In this document: positions 25,048 through 36,701 of the stretch, one piece after another
Layout of the letters: each line of letters opens with the position of its first letter
How positions within the stretch are numbered: position 1 is the stretch's first letter
Source: Gemmataceae bacterium
GTDB taxonomy: Bacteria; Planctomycetota; Planctomycetia; Gemmatales; Gemmataceae
Assembly (NCBI GenBank): GCA_022616435.1
Contig: JAKEET010000036.1
Location: forward strand, 1-60,260
Reading direction: 5' to 3'
DNA length: 60,260 nucleotides
Made by a program: the position numbers and the translations under genes
The notes under the pieces: model-generated
What the model was told of the DNA's origin: nothing
Database searches by the model: none
The model's input: only the letters and a program-made list of their open reading frames with translations

Positions 25048-25785
25048 CCAAACGCCGCCTGCTCCGCTGGTCGCTAAATAGCCGTGCGCATTTCCGCTGC
25101 ACCAACCCGAAGCATAAGCGAGGGATTTCGCCTGCGCGGCTTCAATTGGGCGACGAAAACGCACGGGATGTCGCTGTACGCGTCACTGCTCACCTACCTC
25201 GAACAGGGCCAAGTGGAGGCAAGCATCCTATCCAGCGTGGGCGGGGGAAGCGTTAGGTCTGAGTTCGTGATTCCCGTGTTTCTTAGCCCGGCCGACCCGA
25301 CCGTCGAGCGACACCAAGGACTCTGCAGTTACGCGGCCAACGCGCAGGTCTTCCGCGACCGTCCCAATCTCAATCACTTCCCCGACGGCACCTCGCAAAC
25401 AATTCTGTTCGCCGAACACTACGCGAACTGCGCGGGCAATTTCTTCTATTGGGGGCTTGATGCGGATCTGCCGTACAAACAACCCAACGCGGACGGCGCC
25501 GTGCGATTTCGCCCGGCAACGTTCGCCGACCCAGCCTCGGCGGACGTGGTTCCCGTGGCGGCGGGCGCCCCGGCGACATCCCACGGCTCGGTCAGTGGGT
25601 TGAGTTTTCAAGTCAATCCGCGGCTTTCGGATTGCGATTCGAGGCTGGCGCAGAGCCCCCATTCCTCTGGAATGTTAGCGGGAATGGGGGACGGCAGCGT
25701 TACAACGATCGCTCGTGGCATGGGCGAGCGGACGTATTGGGCGCTGGTCACGCCAAATGGAGGCGAGATTCAGTTCGCGGATTGA
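25044..25785 (+). pseudogene. Scarred gene: paralogous start, dispersed repeat, then headless DUF1559-like domain
   Basis: The first 36 bp from 25044 copy the start of the previous gene (MTKRRLLRWSL), with one substitution in codon 2. The frame is then lost at an inserted repeat arm (25092-25124). From a GTG at 25084 a different frame is open to 25785 and encodes a DUF1559-like C-terminal domain: SYAANAQVFRD, NHFPDGTSQTILFAEHYANC, SGMLAGMGDGSVTTIARGM. The pilin-like, cleavable N-terminus of that family is missing. It looks like a deletion or recombination product and probably gives no functional secreted protein. Confidence 0.65.
25092..25124. repeat. Single arm of the dispersed CCGCTGCACCAACCCG element inside a gene scar
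   Basis: The 33 bp match the reverse complement of the right arm of the palindrome at 21863-21958, with about two differences. It lies exactly between the copied gene start (to about 25079) and the DUF1559-like remainder. It may be read as SAAPTRSISEG in the frame of the GTG at 25084. Confidence 0.75.
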
Positions 25786-26705
25786 GAAGCAATCGAAGGG
25801 TCCGTAGTTCTTATCTGTGATTTCTGACTTCTGCCTGACTCGTGAAGCGCACGGACCGTCACGAATGGCCGTGGACCATCGCTCGGCGCAATGACCCAGG
25901 CGTCGTCCCCGTCGATCCACCCTGTTTCTCCGGACGCGAATTGAATCAACAGCCATCCGCCGCGTTCGGTCAGGCGGCGCGCTTCCATGCCGCGCCGCAA
26001 CTGCGGCAGTTCGAGGTGACGTGGGTAGCTCGGGCCGTTGCCGGTCCACAGGGACGTGTCGTTGCGGATCACGACCGGCGGGAAGTCACGATCGATCTGC
26101 GATTGCCGCCAGTGCAGCCACCACCCGTAGCCCGCACATGCGGCCACCGCGAAGCCGGCGAGTGCGAGCCAGGCGAGCCAGTTTCGGCGGCGAAGCAGCC
26201 AGACCGTGCTAGCGAGCCACGCCACGGCGTAGGCCCCGCCGCCGATCCGCACGAGCGTGTCGACCTGCCAGCGCGGCAGCCAGGCCGGCCACGGATCGGC
26301 CTCGGGCCGGCCGTGTTGGCCGGGCGGATACTGGACCTGAGCGCGGGCGTACGCCAGGTTGGCGCGCAGCACCGGTTGATGCCGATCGAGGATCAGGCCG
26401 GCGCGAAACGCGGCGATGGCCGAGGGGAGATCGCCGGCCAGAAACGCGGCGTTGCCGATGTTCTGACCATCGGCGGCGGACAGACGCGCGCTGTCGGTGG
26501 CCGCGCTGAAACGGTCGAACGATCGTTGAAACGCCGCCCGCGCGTCTTTGCCGGCGGCGAGAAGGCGCTTCCCTTCGGCAAACGCGGCCACGCCCGCGGC
26601 GTGGGCCGATGGATCGCCCTCCTCGGCACGCGCCGGCGACGCCGCCAGCGCGGTCAGCGCCGACAACACGGCCGGGAACAGTGCAGTCAGCGTGCGGCCA
26701 AACAC
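25770..26705 (-). CDS. batE: BatE-like TPR/SH3-type membrane protein
   Basis: The GTG start at 26705 is set by GGAGG seven nt upstream and by the signal peptide that follows (LTALFPAVLSALTALAASPA). The 311-residue protein has TPR-like helices (FAEGKRLLAAGKDARAAFQR; AAFLAGDLPSAIAAFRAGLI), two membrane helices (TLVRIGGGAYAVAWLASTVW; WLALAGFAVAACAGYGWWL) and a C-terminal SH3-like segment (DTSLWTGNGPSYPRHLELP; WLLIQFASGETGWIDGDDAW). This is the BatE layout. The last ~22 residues (SGRSQKSQIRTT...) come from the CTGACYY heptamer repeat and look like a read-through extension. It overlaps batD by 19 bp. Confidence 0.75.
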   Translation of the reverse strand: MFGRTLTALFPAVLSALTALAASPARAEEGDPSAHAAGVAAFAEGKRLLAAGKDARAAFQRSFDRFSAATDSARLSAADGQNIGNAAFLAGDLPSAIAAFRAGLILDRHQPVLRANLAYARAQVQYPPGQHGRPEADPWPAWLPRWQVDTLVRIGGGAYAVAWLASTVWLLRRRNWLAWLALAGFAVAACAGYGWWLHWRQSQIDRDFPPVVIRNDTSLWTGNGPSYPRHLELPQLRRGMEARRLTERGGWLLIQFASGETGWIDGDDAWVIAPSDGPRPFVTVRALHESGRSQKSQIRTTDPSIASQSAN

Positions 26706-27736
26706 GGCTCTTCCTCCAAGGCATGGATCAGCGTGGCAACCTCGTCCCCAGCGGATGCGCCAACCGCGGGCGCCGGCGCCGCGGCGGGCGCGAACCGGGC
26801 CGCGTCGCAGCGTTGCAGGAAGCTCCGCCATTGTTGCCGCGTCGGCTTGCTGATGCCGCGCCGCTTCAGCCAGCGTTCCAGTTCCGCGGGCGTCGGCTCC
26901 GCGGCGGGAATGTCGAGCCGCAGCCGCAGGTAGTCGGCGACCAGGCGCGCGGCGCCGGCGGCGTCCCGGCTCGCCTTCAGGCTCGCCACCACGTGCTCGA
27001 CCGCCCGGCGTCGTCGCCAGTGGCGCGCGGCCCGCCGGCTCTGCCGGTGGTGGAGCCACCACACTCCCGTGACGCACAAGAGCGGCGCCGCCGCGAGCAA
27101 GACGATTTCCTGATACGGCGACCAGCGCACGTCCAGGCCGTCGCCCAAGCCGTCGCGCAGGCCGTCGCGCCGCCCATCCTCTTCGGCCAGCTCCAGAAAC
27201 GTCGGCGGCGCCTGGACGACCGTCAGGCCGGCGATCTTCACCTCCGGATCCGGGCGCGGTTGGACCGTGAGCGGCAGGGCGTCGCTGTAGGCGGATTGGT
27301 AACGGCGCTGCCGCGGAGCAAAGTAGACCAGCTTGAGGCTCGGCACGAACTGGACGCGCGTGTGCTTGGGCCGCAGGCGATAGGTGAACTCCCACGATCC
27401 TTGCTTGGCCTGCTCGCCAGCCGGCTCGACGTAGAAGTCGCGCTGCATGTCATCGGGGAAGATGCGCAACAGGTCGCGCTTCGGGACGTAGGGCGCCGCC
27501 GCCTGGCCGCGGATCGTCACCGTCAGCATGACCGGCTCTTCGACGGCGACGCTTGCCGGCTGGACCTGGGCGGCGATCCGAAACGTGCCGGCGACTTGAC
27601 TGAAATCCGGCGGCTGCCCGATCCGCGGCGGCTCCATGGTTGGCGCCTCCGCCGCCGGCATCTGAGCGCGGGCCCCGACCGCTGCCGTGATGGCCGCCGT
27701 GACGAGCACCATGATTGCCGTGAGCCAGCGATGCAT
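26687..27736 (-). CDS. batD: BatD-like (BatD/oxygen-tolerance family) membrane protein
   Basis: A 349-residue protein from 27736 with a signal peptide (MHRWLTAIMVLVTAAITAAV). Beta-sandwich segments follow (AAQVQPASVAVEEPVMLTVT; GSWEFTYRLRPKHTRVQFVP), as in BatD. One membrane helix (YQEIVLLAAAPLLCVTGVWWL) precedes a basic cytosolic tail. The tail has a GLRDGLGDGLD-type duplication before the helix. It is shorter than many BatD proteins (often over 400 residues). The 8-bp gap to the BatB-BatC fusion and the overlap with batE indicate one transcript. Confidence 0.75.
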   Translation of the reverse strand: MHRWLTAIMVLVTAAITAAVGARAQMPAAEAPTMEPPRIGQPPDFSQVAGTFRIAAQVQPASVAVEEPVMLTVTIRGQAAAPYVPKRDLLRIFPDDMQRDFYVEPAGEQAKQGSWEFTYRLRPKHTRVQFVPSLKLVYFAPRQRRYQSAYSDALPLTVQPRPDPEVKIAGLTVVQAPPTFLELAEEDGRRDGLRDGLGDGLDVRWSPYQEIVLLAAAPLLCVTGVWWLHHRQSRRAARHWRRRRAVEHVVASLKASRDAAGAARLVADYLRLRLDIPAAEPTPAELERWLKRRGISKPTRQQWRSFLQRCDAARFAPAAAPAPAVGASAGDEVATLIHALEEEPCLAAR

Positions 27737-27744
27737 GCGCTGAT

Positions 27745-29703
27745 CTACCAGTCTTTGACATCGGGCGGCGCCGCCGCGAATTGCCGCCAGTAGGCGCGCC
27801 GCTCGCGCCGCATCCGTTCGAGGAACTGTTCCAGGTGGGCCTCGGTCTCGTCGCTGGACAGCGGCGTCAGTTTGCTGTTGTCGGGGAGCACCTGCAACGG
27901 ACCGTGGGCAAGCTTCTTCTGTTTCGCCTCCAGGCCGATCTGATCGATGCCATTCCGGTCCGGGCCGCCCTCGACAAGCCCCGCATTCTGGACCCCGTTG
28001 CGCTTCGGTTCGCCGTTGCCCCGCGGCTGGGAGTGCGGCTGCTTTTCCGGGCCCTGATTGGACGGATCCTGATTCGCGTCCGCGGATTGCGAGGTCTGGG
28101 CCGGCTTCGCCTTGAGCCACAGCCATTTCGCCAGCTCGAGGTTGTGCCGCGCGTCGGCCCGCAGATCGGTAGCCGCCCCCGAATCCAGACACCGGCGCAA
28201 GGCGGCGATCGCATGCTCCAGCCGGCCGCGGTCGTCGCTCCCCGCCCGGATCAGCGCCGCGCCGAGGTCGTAGTTGGCCCGCGCGCGCCGCGCCGGTGGA
28301 ATCGCGCCGTCTTCCAGGCAGCGCTGGTACCAGGCGGCCGCCTCGTCGAAACGTCCCAACCGGAACAACGCCGCCGCCTGATTGAAAGCGATCAAGCCAG
28401 GATCGGCCGAGGCCGGCGCCGCCTCGGCGTACCGCTCCAGCGCCTCGTCAAACTCGCGGCGCTCGAAGGCCGCATTGCCCTGCCGCACCAGGTCCTCGAC
28501 CGGCGGCAACGGCGCGGCACTGATGAGAAACGGCAAGAGCAAGACGACCGCCCACCGCGCCACCAGGGCTGGCGGGGCGCCCTTGCCGTTGGCGTTGCCG
28601 TTCACCTTGCCGCCGGCCTCCGAAGCCGGGAGGCGGCGCGGTTTCGGGCCATCTCCGGCCGACATGGTCAGTGCCAGCAACACGCACGCGGGCAGCAGAA
28701 ACCACGGGTAGCGCGGCGCCGCTTGCAGCCCCGCGACGGGCTCGTCCCGATCACCTTCATCCCGATCCGGCCGGCTTTCCAGATAGCCGCGCATCAGTTG
28801 GCCGAGCGGCAGCGCCGTCTGGTGCGCCGGGATGTAGATTCCCTTGGTCCGCCGCGCGATTTCCTGGAGGAGCGGCTCGTTCAACTTCGACTGAACGACG
28901 ATGCCGGCATGACGAAGCAGGTCATCGCCCTGGCGAATCGGGTGCGGCTCGCGCGGATCGCCGATCGCCACGACGTGGATCGGCATGTGCTGCTGATGGG
29001 CGGCCTGGATGCCGCGCCGCCACTCGTCGTCGTCAGCCGGGTCATCGCCGTCGGAAAGCAGGAGGATGTCCTGCCAGCCGCGCCGCTTCGGATCGTGCAG
29101 CGACGCCGCCAGGGCGAGGGCTTCGCCCAGCCTGGTCCCCGACGGGGTTTTCGCGCCCGGCTGGGGGCGCAGGGCCGGCGGGAGCGCCTCGGGGTCCAGT
29201 TGCTCCACCGCGAAGCGAAAGTGGTCGTAGTCGCGCGTCAGGGGGAACTGCACTTTCGCGTGGGCCGCGAAGATCACCAGGGCGACGCGATGTCCGCCGC
29301 GCGCCTCCAGTCCGTCGGCCAGGTCGCGCAGCGACCGCCGGGCGCGTTCGAGGCGGCTGGGCTGCTCGGCCAGCATGCTCTTGCTCAAGTCGAGGGCGAC
29401 GACGATGTCGCGGCCGCCCAGCAATTCCGGCGGCGCGCCGCCGCCCCAGCGCGGACCGGCCGCCGCGATGATGAGCCCCAGCAGTCCGAAGAACAGGGCC
29501 AGCGACTGCCAGCGCCGCAGCCGCGGCCGAAGGTGAATCAGCCGCTCCACCAGGTGCGGCGCGCCGAGTTGCCGCAGCGCCCGCCGCCGCCGCCAGTTGG
29601 CCCAGGCGAACAGCAAGCTGAGCGCGGGCAGGGCGAACAAGAGCCACAACGCCCAGGGCTGCGCGAACCAGCGGACCCACGCCGTCACGGAACTTGCCGT
29701 CAC
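27745..29703 (-). CDS. batB: BatB-BatC fusion: VWA membrane protein plus TPR domain
   Basis: I prefer the GTG start at 29703 (652 residues). It overlaps the batA stop as GTGA, with GGAGG 8 nt upstream; an ATG at 29718 lies inside batA. An N-terminal double helix flanks a short cytosolic loop, as in BatB. The VWA domain has an intact MIDAS (DLSKS) and LLLSDGDD. After another helix (FLLPACVLLALTM) comes a second hydrophobic segment, then BatC-type TPRs (RQGNAAFERREFDEALERYA; FNQAAALFRLGRFDEAAAWY). The tail is Asn/Gln/Pro-rich. In Bacteroides and Leptospira, BatB and BatC are often separate proteins. Confidence 0.85.
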   Translation of the reverse strand: MTASSVTAWVRWFAQPWALWLLFALPALSLLFAWANWRRRRALRQLGAPHLVERLIHLRPRLRRWQSLALFFGLLGLIIAAAGPRWGGGAPPELLGGRDIVVALDLSKSMLAEQPSRLERARRSLRDLADGLEARGGHRVALVIFAAHAKVQFPLTRDYDHFRFAVEQLDPEALPPALRPQPGAKTPSGTRLGEALALAASLHDPKRRGWQDILLLSDGDDPADDDEWRRGIQAAHQQHMPIHVVAIGDPREPHPIRQGDDLLRHAGIVVQSKLNEPLLQEIARRTKGIYIPAHQTALPLGQLMRGYLESRPDRDEGDRDEPVAGLQAAPRYPWFLLPACVLLALTMSAGDGPKPRRLPASEAGGKVNGNANGKGAPPALVARWAVVLLLPFLISAAPLPPVEDLVRQGNAAFERREFDEALERYAEAAPASADPGLIAFNQAAALFRLGRFDEAAAWYQRCLEDGAIPPARRARANYDLGAALIRAGSDDRGRLEHAIAALRRCLDSGAATDLRADARHNLELAKWLWLKAKPAQTSQSADANQDPSNQGPEKQPHSQPRGNGEPKRNGVQNAGLVEGGPDRNGIDQIGLEAKQKKLAHGPLQVLPDNSKLTPLSSDETEAHLEQFLERMRRERRAYWRQFAAAPPDVKDW

Positions 29704-30701
29704 GGAACTTTCCTCCACCAGGTCGCTTCCAGGCCGATCACCGCGAGCCAGCAGGCCAACCCGGCCAGGGCAAACCAGGCATAGCCTTCATGATACCGGC
29801 GGTACTGGAAACTTTGGATGATGTCGCGCTCCAGCCGGTCGATGGCGTGCAGCGCTTGCGTCAGCTCGGCGCCGTCGCCGGCGCGGAAGTAGCGCCCCTG
29901 CGTGAGCTTGGCGATCTCCTGCAGCGTCTCCTGGGCCTTGGCCGCATCGCCCTGGTCGCTGTCCGGCGGGGCGGCGTCGATCGCGTAGATGGGAACATGC
30001 ATGTTGCCGGCGAGCTGCGCCGCCTGGCGCGGCGTCAACGCCGGCGGCGGCACGTTGCTTTCGCCGTCGGTCAACAGGATGATCGCCCGCCGCCGGGTCG
30101 GCGCGTTCTGCAACGAGACCAGGGCCCAGGCCACGCCATCCCCCGGATTGGTGGTCGCTTCGGTGATGACCGAACGCGGCTCCTCGGCATCCAGGATCCG
30201 CAACAGGGTCGCGTGATCGAGCGTCAGCGGGCAGGCCGTCTCGGGCCGGGTCGCGAAGGTGACGAGCGCCAGCAAGTCCTGGGGCCGGCCGGGAAAGGTC
30301 TCACCCGTCAAGCCGGCGCCCCCTTCGGCGAGCAACCGAAAGACCTTCCTGACCCCGTCGAAGCGCGTCAGGAGCTGATCGCCCCAGCGGAAATCGGCTT
30401 CCGACATGCTGTGGCTGGCGTCGAGGACGAAGGCGATGCTGATCCCCTCGGTGGGGATGCGGCTGCCTTCATCGGGCCAGCGCGGGCCGGCGAGGGCGAT
30501 GACCAGCGCCGTCAATCCAAGAATGCGCAACCACAGGCCGCCGCGTTCGGCGCCCCGCGACCGCCCCTTGGGAAGGGCGAGCACGCCGGCCGCGGCGGGA
30601 TACGTCAGCGCGGCCCGGGTGCGCCGCCGCCATAGCCAGGCCAACGCCGGCAACGCGACCAGCAGCACCAACGCCCAGGGATTGGCGAACGATGGCGTCA
30701 C
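29700..30701 (-). CDS. batA: BatA-like VWA membrane protein
   Basis: 333 residues from the GTG at 30701, chosen because VTPSFANPWALVLLVALPA matches the usual BatA beginning (short lead, then FANPW and a helix). An ATG at 30737 would add 12 residues and has no better ribosome site. Two N-terminal helices surround a basic loop. The VWA domain has MIDAS DASHS, TFATRPETACPLT and LLTDGESNVPPP. A C-terminal helix (WFALAGLACWLAVIGLEATW) re-enters the membrane. The MoxR ATPase and DUF58 genes that normally stand before batA are not found upstream here. Confidence 0.85.
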   Translation of the reverse strand: MTPSFANPWALVLLVALPALAWLWRRRTRAALTYPAAAGVLALPKGRSRGAERGGLWLRILGLTALVIALAGPRWPDEGSRIPTEGISIAFVLDASHSMSEADFRWGDQLLTRFDGVRKVFRLLAEGGAGLTGETFPGRPQDLLALVTFATRPETACPLTLDHATLLRILDAEEPRSVITEATTNPGDGVAWALVSLQNAPTRRRAIILLTDGESNVPPPALTPRQAAQLAGNMHVPIYAIDAAPPDSDQGDAAKAQETLQEIAKLTQGRYFRAGDGAELTQALHAIDRLERDIIQSFQYRRYHEGYAWFALAGLACWLAVIGLEATWWRKVP

Positions 30702-30740
30702 CGAGCCGCTTATCTCCCGTTCGCGATGAGCAAACATTCG

Positions 30741-30847
30741 TTGCGCCACGTCGACACCCGGTGCGCAACGCATTTTCTCAGGAATTGACGCAAACTATCT
30801 TCTGCCAACACCTTAATTCGTTGCGCACCGAAACGCACGGTGCGCAA
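30741..30847. promoter_or_regulatory. Two inverted repeats of TTGCGCACCG upstream of batA
   Basis: A perfect 10-bp inverted repeat (TTGCGCACCG, 7-bp spacer, CGGTGCGCAA) lies at 30821-30847. A weaker copy (TTGCGCCACG, 8-bp spacer, CGGTGCGCAA) lies at 30741-30768, 40-67 bp before the batA start. Two like sites ~80 bp apart ahead of an operon suggest operators or transcript hairpins. No regulator gene is next to them. The rest of 30848-31110 shows no credible gene. Confidence 0.45.
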
Positions 30848-31110
30848 TCCATCCTCGTCGGTAGGCAATTCGGATTCCAGGGCGCACGCCGATTTCACGC
30901 AAATCAAACGGTGGCGGCGCAATTCCTTACCGCAGAATGTGTTGGGCAAAACCGCAGCTTTTGGTGGCCGGCAGCGATCGAATCGACACCTGTCCGGGTC
31001 GCCAAAGCAATCGCCGACGGTGGCGTTTCTTTGACCAGCAGGACGGCATGGCGGCGCAGGATCAGCGGACAGCGTGTCGATCCAGTCGCTGGTCGGTCCC
31101 CCACAATAAG

Positions 31111-31184
31111 AGGGACACTTGACCATTATGAGAATCACAAATCGAATCGATTCCAATACATACGGCAAAAAGTCAAGTTTCCCT
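31111..31184. repeat. AT-rich element with 13-bp inverted ends after the mPPase stop
   Basis: AGGGACACTTGAC at 31111-31123 and GTCAAGTTTCCCT at 31172-31184 are inverted copies with one mismatch. The 48 bp between them are much more AT-rich than the surroundings and include the palindrome AATCGAATCGATT-like core. It lies 30 bp beyond the end of the downstream pyrophosphatase gene. A transcript end or a MITE-like remnant are both possible. Confidence 0.45.
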
Positions 31185-31214
31185 CCAGGTGGCGCTGAGG
31201 GACGCTTGACTCGA

Positions 31215-33797
<2,583 letters not shown>

Positions 33798-33845
33798 TTC
33801 TCGACTGCTCCAGGAATCAAAATCAACTTCATCGTCGCGTAAACG

Positions 33846-33900
33846 TAGGACAGGACTCCGCTCCTGTCCCTGGCAAGGACAGGAACGGAATCCTGTCGTA
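33846..33900. repeat. Palindrome, GACAGGAnTCCGnTCCTGTCC family
   Basis: The left arm TAGGACAGGACTCCGCTCC begins at 33846. Its partner, ending ATCCTGTCGTA at 33900, is the reverse complement with three or four mismatches; a 7-bp loop separates the arms. It is one of two unrelated palindromes in the 282-bp gap between the two pyrophosphatase genes. Confidence 0.7.
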
Positions 33901-34010
33901 CGGCGGCGCGTGTACGTGTCCGTCGTTCAAAAGGTTATTTCAGATAATGCATGGGCAAAGGCAACACCGGAAGGCTTACATTTTCGTTAGAAACTGCGCG
34001 TGACGCATCC

Positions 34011-34070
34011 GCCGCTTGCGGCCTAGCGTTCGCGCCAGCCGTCGAACGACTCGAACGCTAGCCGCAAGCG
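34011..34070. repeat. GCCGCTTGCGGCTTAGCG-family palindrome, copy 1
   Basis: The left arm GCCGCTTGCGGCCTAGCG at 34011 continues with TTCGCG. The right arm CGAACGCTAGCCGCAAGCG ends at 34070. It lies 9 bp after the stop of the canonical pyrophosphatase. The same family occurs at 45639, 53505, 56742 and 59634, always between co-directional minus-strand genes. Confidence 0.85.
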
Positions 34071-34079
34071 ACCGGCGGG

Positions 34080-36572
34080 CTACATGCTCGTCAAGCCCAG
34101 CGCCGTGCCGATCACGGGGCCGAACTTGACAATGACGCCCGCAAACACGACGGCCACCATGCTCATCAGCTTGATGAGAATGTTCAAGGCGGGGCCGGAG
34201 GTGTCCTTGAACGGATCGCCGACGGTGTCGCCGACGACGCCGGCCTTGTGCGCCTCGGAACCCTTGCCGCCGAACTGACCCGATTCGATGTACTTCTTGG
34301 CATTGTCCCAGGCGCCGCCGGCGTTGGCCATGAAAACGGCGACCGCGAAGCCGCACACGAGGCCGCCGAGCAGCAGACCCATCACGCCGGCGACATCGAG
34401 CAGCAAACCGATGACCAGCGGCGTGGCCACGGCCAACAGCGACGGCAAGATCATCTCGCGCTGGGCGCCGCTGGTGGCGATATCGACGCACGTGGCGTAG
34501 TCGGCCTTGGCGTTGACGTCGCTGAGCAGGTTCAGCTCGCGGAACTGCCGTCGCACTTCTTCCACCATGCGCCCCGCCGCTCGTCCCACCGCCTTCATCG
34601 TCAAGCCGCAAAAGACGAAGACCATCATCACGCCGGCGAACGCGCCCACGAGCACCTTGGGGTTCATCAGGTTGATGCCGTAGTATTCCATGAAATCGCC
34701 GAGTGAGGCCTGGTTGACGCGTTTCAGGTTGATCACCTTGTCCTTGGCCTCGACCTTGGGGTGATAGTGGGCCATCACCTGCTCGGGCGTCGCCTCGCGG
34801 GCCACGGCGGCGCCCTGCTCCTTGATCAGCACGTAGGGCACGCCGCTGCTGACCTGAATGTACGCCGGGTACATGCCGGATTCCTTGTCCGGCTCTTTTG
34901 CCAGCTGCGCGAACTTGCCGTAGCCGAGGTGCACGATCTCATCGGGGGCGAGCTTCGTGCGCGATTCGCTCTTCACGTACGCCGTGGCTTCACGCTGGAT
35001 GCCGATGCGGACCTCTTCGACGAACGCCGCCAGCAAGGCCAGGGCGGTCAACGCCGCCGAGCCGATGGCGAAGCCCTTGCCCGTCGCCGCCGTGGTGTTG
35101 CCGAGCGAATCGAGGGCGTCGGTGCGTTCGCGGACGTGGGGCTCCTGGTTGGTCATCTGGGCATTGCCGCCGGCGTTGTCGGCAATCGGACCATAAGCGT
35201 CCGTGGCCAACGTGACGCCCAGGGTGGCGAGCATCCCGACCGCGGCGATGCCGACGCCGTATAGTCCCAGCGCCGGCGACTGGAACCCGCCGGCGAAGCC
35301 GTAGGCCAGGAGCGTACCGACGCCGACGATGCTGAGCGACGCCCACGAGCTGAGCATGCCCTGGGCGATGCCGCCGATGATGGTGGTGGCCGGGCCGGTC
35401 TTGCACTGGGTGGCGATCCACTTGGTCGGCTCGTATTCGCTGGACGTGTAGTATTCGGTGAACCAGCCGATGGCGACGCCGGCGGTCAGACCCGTGACGA
35501 TGCTGCCGAAGACGCCGAACCAGCGAAACTGCACGTCCGGGTTCGAGGATTGCACGCCGCCCAGGACCATCCAGGTGACCAGGAAAGCAGCGACGGCGAT
35601 CAGGATACTGGCGCCCCAGACGCCGCGCCGCAGTGCCCACAGCAAGTTGATCTGGCTGGCGCCTTCCTCGGTCTTGACGAAGTAGATGCTCAAGATGGAC
35701 AGGGCGATGCCGATGCCCGCCAGCACCATGGGGGCGAAGATGAACGCCAGCGTGTTGCTGTCGCCGCCGCCGAGCACGCTCGCCGCGGCAGCGCCCAGCG
35801 CCGCCGTCGCCAGGATCGAGCCGCAGTAGCTTTCGTACAGGTCGGCCCCCATGCCCGCGACGTCGCCGACGTTGTCGCCGACGTTGTCGGCAATCGTGGC
35901 CGGATTGCGCGGGTCGTCCTCGGGGATGCCGGCCTCGGTCTTGCCGACCAGGTCGGCGCCGACGTCGGCCGACTTGGTGAAGATGCCGCCGCCGACGCGG
36001 GCAAACAACGCCTGCGTGCTGGCACCCAGTCCGAAGGTGAGCATGACCACCGTGATCTGTTCGAGGTTCATCTCATGGATCAGGCCCATGCCGGGGAGCA
36101 CCCAGCGGAGCAGGATGAACCACAGCGAGATATCGAGCAGACCCAGGCCGACCACGACCAGGCCCATCACGGCCCCGGCCCGAAACGCCACCTGCAAGCC
36201 GCGGTTGAGCGATTCCTTGGCCCCCTGGGCGGTGCGATTGGAGGCGAGCGTGGCGGTGTTCATGCCGAAGAAGCCTGCCAGGCCGCTGAAGAAGCCGCCC
36301 GTCAGAAAGGCGATCGGCACCAGGCCGTGCTGCTGCTCGAGTCCGAACGCCTGCCAGGCCAGGAGCAGCATGAGCACCGCGAAGACGACGGCCACCACCC
36401 GGTATTGCCGCCGGAGATAGGCGAAGGCGCCTTCGCGAACGTAGCCGGCGATCTGCTGCATGCGCTCGTCGCCGGGATCGGCTCGCAGGATTTCCTTGTA
36501 AAAGAGATAAGCGAAGACCAACGCGAGCACGGATCCGATCGGCGCCAGCCAGAACGATAGCGTAACCAGCAC
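34080..36572 (-). CDS. hppA: Membrane-bound ion-pumping pyrophosphatase, canonical K+-dependent subtype
   Basis: The GTG at 36572, with GAGGGGG six nt upstream, puts the first helix ([20 protein letters not shown]) at the N-terminus as in the family; the frame is open to an ATG at 36686. The 830-residue product has [52 protein letters not shown], and [13 protein letters not shown] with [13 protein letters not shown]. In [16 protein letters not shown], Ala stands where K+-independent pumps have Lys, predicting K+ dependence. H+ versus Na+ transport is not decided. Residues between EEVRIG and [11 protein letters not shown] form a soluble ~105-residue loop, far longer than usual. Confidence 0.95.
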   Translation of the reverse strand: MLVTLSFWLAPIGSVLALVFAYLFYKEILRADPGDERMQQIAGYVREGAFAYLRRQYRVVAVVFAVLMLLLAWQAFGLEQQHGLVPIAFLTGGFFSGLAGFFGMNTATLASNRTAQGAKESLNRGLQVAFRAGAVMGLVVVGLGLLDISLWFILLRWVLPGMGLIHEMNLEQITVVMLTFGLGASTQALFARVGGGIFTKSADVGADLVGKTEAGIPEDDPRNPATIADNVGDNVGDVAGMGADLYESYCGSILATAALGAAAASVLGGGDSNTLAFIFAPMVLAGIGIALSILSIYFVKTEEGASQINLLWALRRGVWGASILIAVAAFLVTWMVLGGVQSSNPDVQFRWFGVFGSIVTGLTAGVAIGWFTEYYTSSEYEPTKWIATQCKTGPATTIIGGIAQGMLSSWASLSIVGVGTLLAYGFAGGFQSPALGLYGVGIAAVGMLATLGVTLATDAYGPIADNAGGNAQMTNQEPHVRERTDALDSLGNTTAATGKGFAIGSAALTALALLAAFVEEVRIGIQREATAYVKSESRTKLAPDEIVHLGYGKFAQLAKEPDKESGMYPAYIQVSSGVPYVLIKEQGAAVAREATPEQVMAHYHPKVEAKDKVINLKRVNQASLGDFMEYYGINLMNPKVLVGAFAGVMMVFVFCGLTMKAVGRAAGRMVEEVRRQFRELNLLSDVNAKADYATCVDIATSGAQREMILPSLLAVATPLVIGLLLDVAGVMGLLLGGLVCGFAVAVFMANAGGAWDNAKKYIESGQFGGKGSEAHKAGVVGDTVGDPFKDTSGPALNILIKLMSMVAVVFAGVIVKFGPVIGTALGLTSM

Positions 36573-36701
36573 AACAGCCCCCTCGCCCAGCGGTAACGGA
36601 TAGACTCCTGAATTTTCGTTAAGAGTATGTAAGGTCGGCGAATCGTCCAGGATGTGGGATACGTGACCGTGGCCACGATCCGTCATCGTTCGTTGACGGG
36701 G

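Noticed and set aside
30692..31198. 168-codon plus-strand frame in the gap upstream of batA
   Set aside because: No ribosome site, no domain pattern, and mixed composition. It overlaps the batA start region and inverted repeats.
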